Below, piece after piece: positions 24,501 to 36,500 of a stretch of 64,000 nucleotides of DNA (positions are counted from its first letter, which is position 1; each line of letters begins with the position of its first letter). A program made the position numbers and the translations under genes. This DNA is from Argentina anserina (lineage: Eukaryota; Streptophyta; Magnoliopsida; Rosales; Rosaceae). The notes beneath the pieces are model-generated. The model worked only from the letters and a program-made list of their open reading frames with translations. It did not search any database and was not told the DNA's origin. The stretch covers positions 19,778,001 through 19,842,000 of the forward strand of contig NC_065872.1 in assembly GCF_933775445.1 (NCBI RefSeq), read 5' to 3'.

Positions 24501-27500
24501 TTGGTCGACCAAATGTTGGTAAAAGTAGCATTTTAAATGCATTGGTTCGAGAGGACAGGACAATTGTTAGCCCAGTCAGTGGAACTACTCGTGATGCTAT
24601 TGATATTGAATTCACTGGACCAGATGAACAGGTATGAATGTCTGATTGGTTTTCAATTCCCCATTCTTCTGCTCCATAAGGACCTGAGAAAGTTTTCTAA
24701 TTATTTATGTAGAGAGATGTAAGGATATATATCTCAAACTTGGTTTACTACTGATACACTCAAACTTGATTTTTCTAATTTTTCTAACTCTTGAAACACT
24801 CAAACTTGATTTGAATCCTATTTCCTACATATTGTTTTGTCATTATCTTCCTTCCTCTCCCGATTTGTCTTACATCGTCAAGGTGGAAAGCATGAAAGTA
24901 TTACATTCTAGGACAATCAATAGCTTTTCTTGTGTTGACTCATCTGCAGCCCAAAATTGACCAAACTGTTGTAGGTTTAGATTGTTGAAATATTATTGGA
25001 CACTGTCAATTAGTAATTTGCCTAGAATCCTCTGTTCTGTTTTGTAAAGGAAATGTTTAATTCCTTCATGATGTCAAGATAAAACCTTACAATTGCAAAT
25101 AATTTGTTTTTGTAGAAGTTTCGGCTTATCGACACTGCTGGAATCAGAAGAAAAGCTGTTGTTGCTTCATCAGGTAGTGTCACGGAGGCTTTGTCCGTTA
25201 ATCGAGCATTTCGTGCTATTCGCCGTTCTGATGTTGTGGCTCTTGTTATCGAGGCCATGGCTTGTATCACAGAACAGGTACTTTGATTAGTATCTTCTCT
25301 TGACCTATCATCTCTACAGTACTATGAAGATCAAGAGAACCTTCTAAAAAAAAAAAAACAAAAGCATGCCTACAGTTTCTGGTTGAACCCGGTGCAAGGG
25401 GAAAAACTATGTTGCATAGTTTAATACAGATATATGTATAATAGGAATCATACATTTGTATTGACTTAAACAATGCACATACATGTAGAGGTGTACATAT
25501 ATGCTTAAATAATCACACATGTGCTTAACCAAATAGTTTATCTACCAAATCTATAATCACTTTGAGGGGAGAACTTCTTAAAGTTAACTACAAAAATTAA
25601 CTTCATGGATGCTTTGGATGACGGTTGTCGTTTTGGATGTTCAATTTTTATTATCTTTGTATACACTAATCTGGGTTTTAATTTTCATACTCTAGAAATT
25701 GAGTATGGTACAAGATCAGCGCCATTCCTCGTTAACACATTCTTGCGGACTTGGTGTTGTGTGTTTCACGCAAACCTAGTTGAATATGTCGGATGCATAG
25801 CTTCTAATGTTCTTGTAACATGATTGACGAGTTGATTCAAAAATTATGTTTCTTGTGGCAATTGAGTTCACCTTCTTGCTTTTATATATTTGTTTGAATT
25901 TGAATCCAGGCATCTAATTTGCAAACCCTGCTTGTTTACTGTCAAAGTATGTAGTATTTGATAAGGAAGATCTGCTTCATCCAATGAATATATAAAATAA
26001 TGACATTTGATATATTTTACTGAAAAACAAAAGCATTTTGAGGTTGTAATTTGTTGGAATGCAATCTGTTGTCCGGGGTTATTTTTTCTTATTTAGTAAA
26101 TCTACTGAGGGTCCAACTTTCATGTAAGCTCTTATTTGCAAAGAGATGCCAATTCCAACTACATACTTGCAATTTATTGTAGGAATTAAGGCATTCAAGA
26201 GTAACCCATAGTTAATAAAAAATCTTGCCGTCTTTCCTTTCTAAATTATCTGTTCAAAGTATAGGGTGTTTAGAAAGTTTATCTGTTAACTTCTTATGAG
26301 AATGGCATCGTGGCCATCACACCAAGATTTCTTCTAACTATATTTTTATCTGCATGCATATTCTAGGATTGCAAGATTGCTGAAAGGATAGAAAAAGAAG
26401 GGAAAGGTTGCCTGATAGTTGTCAACAAATGGGATACTGTACCAAATAAAAACCAGCAGACTGCAACATACTACGAGCAGGATGTTAGGGAAAAGCTTCG
26501 TATTTTGGATTGGGCTCCAGTTGTATACTCAACCGCACTAGCTGGTCGTAGTGTTGATAAGTACGTTCTTTACAAGTCTCTTTATAGCTCAACTTGCAGC
26601 GTAATTTTGTAACGACCCCAAAATTTCGAGCTTAAAAACTCAAAATTCTAAAGTCGTTAAACACCAAATAATCTCAAATAAATCGAAATCATTAAAGTGT
26701 AACAGCGGATCAATTCTGAGTTCTCAATACAACTCAGTCAACCAATTATTACAACCCAAATTTATAATCCATGCATAAAATGGAATGTAATAATCCTCAC
26801 AAATCACTCACAAATCTCACAAATGAAATTACACAACTTCTCACACACAAATCACGCTAAAACCTCACCACAAGTAGGATACGAACGACTTCGAGCCTCT
26901 GTAGTCGTCACTCAACCCCCACTAATCAGCACCTGCAGAATTATCCCCTACACCATCGAATTGGTGCACCGGGATTGTAAACACAAACCCGGTAAGCTTA
27001 TAGCTCGTATGAGTAAAATCAAAATATAATTCGCATATCAAAATATACGAAAGATCACAACCAACAAATATAAATGCCCTCATGAGTCATTGGTCAGCCC
27101 ATCTGGTTGACCCAAAGAAATATGAAATGAAACGCTCATGAGAAAATTAAGTAACCCTTCTGGTTACCCAATGCATTTATAATACGGGTACCAAGAACGC
27201 TGGTACACATCTGTTACCCCTCTCGTAATACACCGCTGATATTGGATAGCCACCCGCTACCCAACATCCAAAATAAACTGAGTACCCATGAGCAGATAAC
27301 CACCCGTTACCTCTCATGCAGTACTAAGGCAGACAGACTAGAGCTCTAACTGTATCGTAACTTTCGCCCGGCCAAAGGCTAGGTTTCGACTTGCCAAACA
27401 CGTACAATAATCTCACATCATATTGTACCAAAAATCAGGTCCGAAGACAATTCACATTTTAACAATCTCAATGTTAAAAATCACGTACAATAATCTCACA

Positions 27501-30500
27501 TCATATTGTACAATTCATTTCACATGCTCAATATAATCACAATAAAATCATAACAGTATAATATATAGCAAACTATATATATTCGTACTTATTTACCATT
27601 TATACAATATATATATAGTCCACTATATCTTATACATGTCATATTTCACCACACATGCTCAATTCACAAACTTCCGTCATCGAAATGACTATTTTTAATG
27701 AATTAATAACAGTACGTAATTTAATGAACTATATATATATATATATATGTACTTATTACCATTATACTGTATATATGTAGTCCACTAAATTATATACATG
27801 TTGTAATTCATTTGATAAACACACTTGCAAAAATGTTGAATCACCACGAGGGTAGATTCGTAATTCAGTGAGATTTTACTCACCTTATCGACTCGAGCGT
27901 AATTCCACAATTCCCGATGATAATTCCTTTCCTCGATTTAACGATCACCTTGAAAAGATAAGACGAGCATTTAGAATCGTTTCGTAAACCTTTAAATGCC
28001 GAAACAGTAATAATCGGTTACTGTTCAGCAATTTTAGGTTTTACGAAATTACTGTTCAGTGTTACTGTTCACTATTACTGTTCACGGTTACTGTACAAAT
28101 ATACGATTTATACGTATTTCTGTACGTATAAATATTATATACGTATTTCTGTACGTATAAATATTATATACGTATTTCTGTATGTATAAATACTATATAC
28201 GTATTTATGTACGTATAAATATTATATACGTATTTCTGTACGTATAAATACTATATACGTATTTCTGTACGTATAAATATTATATACGTATTTCTGTACG
28301 TATAAATATTAATACGTATTTCTGTACGTATAAATATTAATACGTATTTCTGTACGTATAAATATTAATACGTATTTCTGTACGTATAAATATTAATATG
28401 TATTTCTGTACGTATACGTACGATTTAAATGTAAATACAAACTCAGTAAATAAAATTTACTAAATTACCCTTTTACAAATTACTTTTTACAATTACTGAA
28501 GGTAATTTATAGTTACATTTACCGAAGGTAAAATTTAATTACATTTACCGTAGTAAATAAAATTTACATTTACATTTAAGTAAATTACCAAAATACCCCT
28601 ATCGGAAAACACTGTCACACCGCCGCACGTGGCGGCGCGTGGGGTACACGCGCCACCTCCGGCGGGCCGCGCGTGGGGCCCACGCGCCGAGGCTAACCAC
28701 GGCGCGTATCACGCCACCGCCAACTCCAAAACCACCCTCTTCCTTCCCTCCACCTTCCTACGGTCTCCGACCACCCATGGCTTGCCCCACACTCCCACAC
28801 GCGCCGCCTCTAGGCGGCGGTATCCCTCTCCTCCATCCACCTCCTATTCTCCACAAAAACCTCCAAAATCAACACAACAACATCACAATCCATTCAATTT
28901 CACAACCCTTACCTCTATCACGCCGTGGAAGCACCGGAGGATCGCCGACGAGCTCGAACCAGTCGGTCTTGGCTCGGTGACGTGCAACGCGTCTCCACGA
29001 TGGCGAGAGACAGTGCGTCGACCTCGGGGTCGACTGCTGGAGGCCGTGCGACGCTCGTAGTGCCGGCGGTGTGGCTCACGGACGCGCGGTGGTGGAGATC
29101 GGGGAGGGAGATCGATGGTTTCGGGAGAGAGTGTCGTGAGGGAGAGAGGGAGAGAGAGAGAGAGAGAGAGAGGGAGGCGGGCTGAATGGGAGAGAGAGGG
29201 TTTCCAATTATGGAAACCCTAATCTCATAAATGTTCTATTTATACCAGTTTCCAAATCGGAAACTAACTTCCGACGTTAATAACGTTTACGTACGATGTC
29301 CGTTTCGAACGTGTCACATATCCACGAACTCGTATCGACGAGCTCTACAACTTTCGTGAAGAAAGTTTTCGCACCCGAGCGACGGAATAAAAGTCGATAA
29401 ATTCGTTCGGAAACGTAACGTTTTCTTATTAAACGTTCTCGGAACGTTTCCGTTTCCGTTTTCGTAACACTTGCAAACAATCAAATTCAATCTAAATGAA
29501 TTTCAAAACTTTATAGAATTTACTTCAAATCAAATATCGTTTTGAAAAATTGGGGTTATTACAATCTACCCCCCTTAAAGGAATTTCGTCCCGAAATTCA
29601 AGCTCACTCAACAAACAACTGTGGATATCTGGTCATCATGTCTGACTCTAGCTCCCAAGATGCATCACCCTCATCATGGTGACTCCACAGCACCTTGACT
29701 AGCTCAACTTTTCTCCGCCGTAGCTTCTTTGTGGATCTATCCAGGATACGAACCGGCTCGACAACAAATGTGGCATTTTCCTTCACTTCAATGGTGCTAT
29801 GATCGATCACATGTGACTCATCTGGTACATACTTCCTCAGCATGGAAATGTGGAAGACGTTGTGAACGCCCGACATGCTAGTAGGCAAGGCTAGTCGATA
29901 TGCTAGTTCGCCCACCTTCTCAAGTATCTCAAAAGGCCCAACATACCTCGGTGCCAATTTTCCCTTCTTGCCGAATCTCACTACACCCCTCATAGGTGAA
30001 ACTTTCAAGAACACATGATCACCAATCTCAAACTCCACATGTCTCCTCTTCATGTCTGCATAGCTCTTCTGTCTACTCTGAGCGGTTCGGATTCTATCCC
30101 GAATGATCGAGATCTTCTCAGTGGTTTCCTGAACCACCTCTGGGCCCATCAGTGCCTCATCACCAACTTCGGCCCAACAGATCGGAGATCGACATGGCCT
30201 ACCATAAAGTGCCTCATACGGTGTCATGCCAATGCTAGAATGGTAGCTATTGTTGTAGGCAAACTCAATCAATCTCAAATGATCTTCCCAGCTACCCTTG
30301 AAATCCAACACACATGCTCTCAACATGTCTTCCATCACCTGATTCACCCTCTTTGTCTCTCCATCTGTCTGAGGGTGAAAAGCTGTACTCATATCCAAGG
30401 TAGTGCCCATCGCCTTCTGCAAACCACCCCAGAACTTCGAGGTGAAACGTGCATCTCGATCAGAAACAATAGAAACTGAGGCACCATGGAGTCTCACTAC

Positions 30501-33500
30501 CTCATCCACATATAGTTTCCCAAGCACGTCCACTGAGTACTTCATCGACACTGGGAGAAAATGAGCCGACTTCGTCAACCGATCGACAATCACCCATATG
30601 GCATCGTGACCCTTCTTCGATCTAGGCAATCCAGTCACAAAATCCATAGATATCTGCTCCCACTTCCAAAGAGGAATAGTCAGTGGTTTCAACATGCCAG
30701 CTGGTCGTTGATGTTCTGCTTTCACTTGCTGACATGTAAGGCACTTCGCTACAAACTCTGCTACATCTTTCTTCATACCGTTCCACCAGAATTGTCTGCA
30801 TAGGTCCTTGTACATCTTGGTGTTCCCTGGATGGACGGTATAGCGTGAACGATGTGCCGTACGAAGAACCTCCTCCCGGAGATCATCACAATCTGGGACA
30901 CACAACCTTGCCCCAAACCTCAACCCTCCATCAGGTCCAACTCTCCACTCAGAAGGGCACTCATCAAGCGTATCAACTACAAAATCTGCCAACTTAGCTT
31001 GAGAGAGTCTATCCTGCGCCTGACCCTGTATGATCCTCGTGATGAATGTGGGTTGAACTGTGACACTACCAAGAAAGACCCTTGGTTCTCCTCCCGACGG
31101 TACCAAATCAAACTCTGATGCAGCTTCTAGCATGAACCATTCCTGGACCATAAGTGAAGCTACCACGCCTCTCGGTTTTCTGCTTAAGGCATCAGCCACC
31201 ACGTTTGCCTTCCCCGGGTGGTACTCTAATGTGAAGTCATAGTCCTTGAGGAGTTCCATCCATCTCCTCTGCCTCATATTCAGCTCCTTCTGTGAGAACA
31301 AGTACTTCAAACTCTTATGATCTGAAAAGAGTTCAAATTTCTCACCATACAAGTAATGTCTCCAAATCTTCAGGGAAAATACAACTGCGGCAAGCTCTAG
31401 GTCGTGTGTCGGATAATTCTTCTCATGAATCTTCAACTGTCTTGAGCCATATGCAACAACTCCTCCATGCTGCATCAACACACAACCCAATCCTTGGAGC
31501 GAAGCATCACTGTAAATGACATAACCACCACCACTAGAAGGAATCGTCAACACTGGAGCTGTGGTCAGTCTAGTCTTTAGTTTGCTGAATGCTTCGTCAC
31601 ATGCATCCGTCCACACGAACGGAGTATCTTTCTTGGTCAACTTGGTCAATGAAGATGCAATACTAGAAAACCCCTCGATAAACCTCATGTAGTATCCTGC
31701 CAAACCGAGGAAACTACGTATCTCTGTAGGGTTCTTTGGACGACTCCAATTCTTTACTGCCTCTACCTTTGACGGGTCCACTAGTACTCCATCTTTTGAG
31801 ACAACATGACCAAGGAATTTGACCTCTTCTTTCCAGAACTCACACTTCTCTAGCTTGGCATAAAGTCTCGCCTCCTTCAAGGTCTGCAACACTGTTCTCA
31901 GATGCACCACATGTTCTTCTTGTGTCTTGGAGTATATCAGAATGTCGTCCACAAACACCACAACAAACTCATCCAAGTACGGGCTAAATACTTGGTTCAT
32001 CAAACTCATAAAGACAGCTGGTGCATTCGTTAGACCAAATGGCATGACGACAAACTCATAATGTCCATACCGGGTCCTGAAGGCTGTCTTCGATATATCT
32101 TCTTCCTTCACTCTGAGTTGATGATAACCGGATCTCAAATCAATCTTAGAGAACACCGTAGCACCTTTGAGCTGATCGAACAAGTCATCAATCCTAGGTA
32201 AGGGATACCTATTCTTGATGGTCACCTTGTTCAGCTCTCTATAGTCCACACATAACCGCAGAGAACCATCTTTCTTCTTCACAAACAAAACAGGTGCTCC
32301 CCAAGGTGAAACGCTAGGTCTAATGAACCCTTGGTCTAATAACTCATCGATCTGCACCTTCAGCTCCTTAAGTTCATTCTGCCCCATTCTATATGGCGCC
32401 TTTGACACAGGTGCTGTACCGGGTACTACATCAATGCAGAAATCTACCACTCTTCGAGGAGGTAGCCCCGGTATCTCTTGGAACACTTCACCAAACTCAG
32501 ATACTACCACAATGTCTGCGATAGATACTTTCTGATCCACTGACTCCACATGTGCCAAAACTCCTGATCTCATGGCGTTATCCGACTTGAGACAACGATA
32601 ACGAAACACTGGTTCTCCAGGTCTATGAAAGGACACTACCATGTCAAAACAATCAATCACAGCATGATGTGGTCTCAACCAATCAATCCCCAAGATCACA
32701 TCGTATGTGTGGTCCGGAATCACAATCAACGAAGCAGAGAACTCTCTACTCCCAATCAAAATAGGACAAGCTTTGCAGATTGTCTCTAACTCAAGTGACA
32801 CTCCAAAGAGGTGAAGTGACACATAAGGCGTTCCCAAGAGGTGTAGGAATCAGTCCTAGCATCTCTACTACCGAACTAGCTATGAATGAATGCGATGCTC
32901 CCGTATCGAACAGTACTCTAGCAAGGTAGTCAAAAAGTGATAATGTACCTTCCACCCCTGTGTCTCGCTGACCCACTGCGAACACTCTAGCTTGGCCCGC
33001 TGGTAGCTGTCTCTGCGGCCGTTCCTGTCTACCCGGAAGTGGTTGGGTACAATCTCGAGCTATGTGTCCCACTTGCCCGTACCGGTGGCAGCCTGCTCTC
33101 TTCGGTTTCGGACATGCTGAGGCGTAATGTCCCATCTCATTGCAGCTATAACACCTCACTGCTGCTAATGGTCTGACTGGTGCTGCTCTGATAGCTAGGG
33201 GTGGCGCCCTTGTCGGGGCCTGATAGTGGGGTCTTGGCCTCTTCCACGACCTATCCTTCGGCCCTGAGTGCTCGCTGCCTGTATAGACTGCCTTGCCTTT
33301 CCCCTTTGCATCTCTGTTCCCCACATCACCTGCTTGAGTCTTCTCTGCTTGCTCCAAACTCATAGCACTCTCAAATATCTGCTCCCGTGAAGTCAGGCAA
33401 AGGACTGATATCATGGTCTTGTACTCTTGTTTCAGCCCACGTAGATACTTCTGACCTAAAGCAGTCGTACCCATAGGCCTGACATACCGATACAGCTGTG

Positions 33501-36500
33501 AGAATCGAGCATCATACTCTCTAATGGTCATGTCTCCATGTACCAATGCCAGAAACTCCAACTCTAAGTCCTCCTGTACTGAGGCTGGAAAATACTTCTC
33601 TCAGAATATGGTGGTGAAACCTCCCCATGTGAATGTAGACACATCCACAGTCTGTCTCATGCTCTTCAACCAATCTAGAGCATCACCCTTGAGAAAGAAT
33701 GTAGCTATCTTTCTCTTCTCAATCTCTGTGCACTCTATCATCTCAAAATAAGTCTCCATACCCTCGATCCAATGGTCAGCTACCATATGAACTAGTCCCC
33801 CATGAAAGGTCGGAGCTGACAGTGCACTAATAACCTTGATCAGCTTCAACACTCGACCGTCATCTCTAACCGCAGGAGCTGGCTCATCCTGCTCCTCCTG
33901 CGGAGCAGCCTCCTCATAGAGGTTCTCCACGTTGCGGACTCGACCTGTGGCCCTACCTTGACCTCGGCCTCTAGCCCGTCCTCGGCCCTTATCAGCGTTC
34001 ATCACCTTAAAACAACGAAACACTTAGTCAATACTTGTGAAATCTCGAATTCAACTAAAACAGATTCAATAGGTATTAACATGAAATTTCAGGATAAGAT
34101 GAATCATTGAAGTATCATCACGATACTTCTCGGAGGACCAAACCATTAGGTATGGCTCCTAAAACACTCTCGCGTACCCGACGACATATCTATACCGAGG
34201 AGCATGTGATGGGAGCCCGCCTGCAGTCGGATCATCGCTCCCGGATGGTATTGATATTCGCCAAATACGCACTTAGGCTCTGATACCAACTGTAACGACC
34301 CCAAAATTTCGAGCTTAAAAACTCAAAATTCTAAAGTCGTTAAACACCAAATAATCTCAAATAAATCGAAATCATTAAAGTGTAACAGCGGATCAATTCT
34401 GAGTTCTCAATACAACTCAGTCAACCAATTATTACAACCCAAATTTATAATCCATGCATAAAATGGAATGTAATAATCCTCACAAATCACTCACAAATCT
34501 CACAAATGAAATTACACAACTTCTCACACACAAATCACGCTAAAACCTCACCACAAGTAGGATACGAACGACTTCGAGCCTCTGTAGTCGTCACTCAACC
34601 CCCACTAATCAGCACCTGCAGAATTATCCCCTACACCATCGAATTGGTGCACCGGGATTGTAAACACAAACCCGGTAAGCTTATAGCTCGTATGAGTAAA
34701 ATCAAAATATAATTCGCATATCAAAATATACGAAAGATCACAACCAACAAATATAAATGCCCTCATGAGTCATTGGTCAGCCCATCTGGTTGACCCAAAG
34801 AAATATGAAATGAAACGCTCATGAGAAAATTAAGTAACCCTTCTGGTTACCCAATGCATTTATAATACGGGTACCAAGAACGCTGGTACACATCTGTTAC
34901 CCCTCTCGTAATACACCGCTGATATTGGATAGCCACCCGCTACCCAACATCCAAAATAAACTGAGTACCCATGAGCAGATAACCACCCGTTACCTCTCAT
35001 GCAGTACTAAGGCAGACAGACTAGAGCTCTAACTGTATCGTAACTTTCGCCCGGCCAAAGGCTAGGTTTCGACTTGCCAAACACGTACAATAATCTCACA
35101 TCATATTGTACCAAAAATCAGGTCCGAAGACAATTCACATTTTAACAATCTCAATGTTAAAAATCACGTACAATAATCTCACATCATATTGTACAATTCA
35201 TTTCACATGCTCAATATAATCACAATAAAATCATAACAGTATAATATATAGCAAACTATATATATTCGTACTTATTTACCATTTATACAATATATATATA
35301 GTCCACTATATCTTATACATGTCATATTTCACCACACATGCTCAATTCACAAACTTCCGTCATCGAAATGACTATTTTTAATGAATTAATAACAGTACGT
35401 AATTTAATGAACTATATATATATATATATATATGTACTTATTACCATTATACTGTATATATGTAGTCCACTAAATTATATACATGTTGTAATTCATTTGA
35501 TAAACACACTTGCAAAAATGTTGAATCACCACGAGGGTAGATTCGTAATTCAGTGAGATTTTACTCACCTTATCGACTCGAGCGTAATTCCACAATTCCC
35601 GATGATAATTCCTTTCCTCGATTTAACGATCACCTTGAAAAGATAAGACGAGCATTTAGAATCGTTTCGTAAACCTTTAAATGCCGAAACAGTAATAATC
35701 GGTTACTGTTCAGCAATTTTAGGTTTTACGAAATTACTGTTCAGTGTTACTGTTCACGGTTACTGTTCACGGTTACTGTACAAATATACGATTTATACGT
35801 ATTTCTGTACGTATAAATATTATATACGTATTTCTGTACGTATAAATATTATATACGTATTTCTGTATGTATAAATACTATATACGTATTTCTGTACGTA
35901 TAAATACTATATACGTATTTCTGTACGTATAAATATTATATACGTATTTCTGTACGTATAAATATTAATACGTATTTCTGTACGTATAAATATTAATACG
36001 TATTTCTGTACGTATAAATATTAATACGTATTTCTGTACGTATAAATATTAATATGTATTTCTGTACGTATACGTACGATTTAAATGTAAATACAAACTC
36101 AGTAAATAAAATTTACTAAATTACCCTTTTACAAATTACTTTTTACAATTACTGAAGGTAATTTATAGTTACATTTACCGAAGGTAAAATTTAATTACAT
36201 TTACTGTAGTAAATAAAATTTACATTTACATTTAAGTAAATTACCAAAATACCCCTATCGGAAAACACTGTCACACCGCCGCACGTGGCGGCGCGTGGGG
36301 TACACGCGCCACCTCCGGCGGGCCGCGCGTGGGGCCCACGCGCCGAGGCTAACCACGGCGCGTATCACGCCACCGCCAACTCCAAAACCACCCTCTTCCT
36401 TCCCTCCACCTTCCTACGGTCTCCGACCACCCATGGCTTGCCCCATACTCCCACACGCGCCGCCTCTAGGCGGCGGTATCCCTCTCCTCCATCCACCTCC

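Noticed and set aside
28106..28425. Regular 29-bp repeats that recall a CRISPR array
   Set aside because: Units are contiguous with no spacers, and they lie inside a plant retrotransposon LTR.
28629..29185. Open frames of 86-143 codons in the GC-rich part of the LTRs (also 36285-36934)
   Set aside because: They overlap in several frames, are Pro/Arg-rich from GC content and lie in LTR sequence. No domain is visible.
30015..32535. Several plus-strand open frames
   Set aside because: They are antisense shadows of the Tekay-type pol gene.
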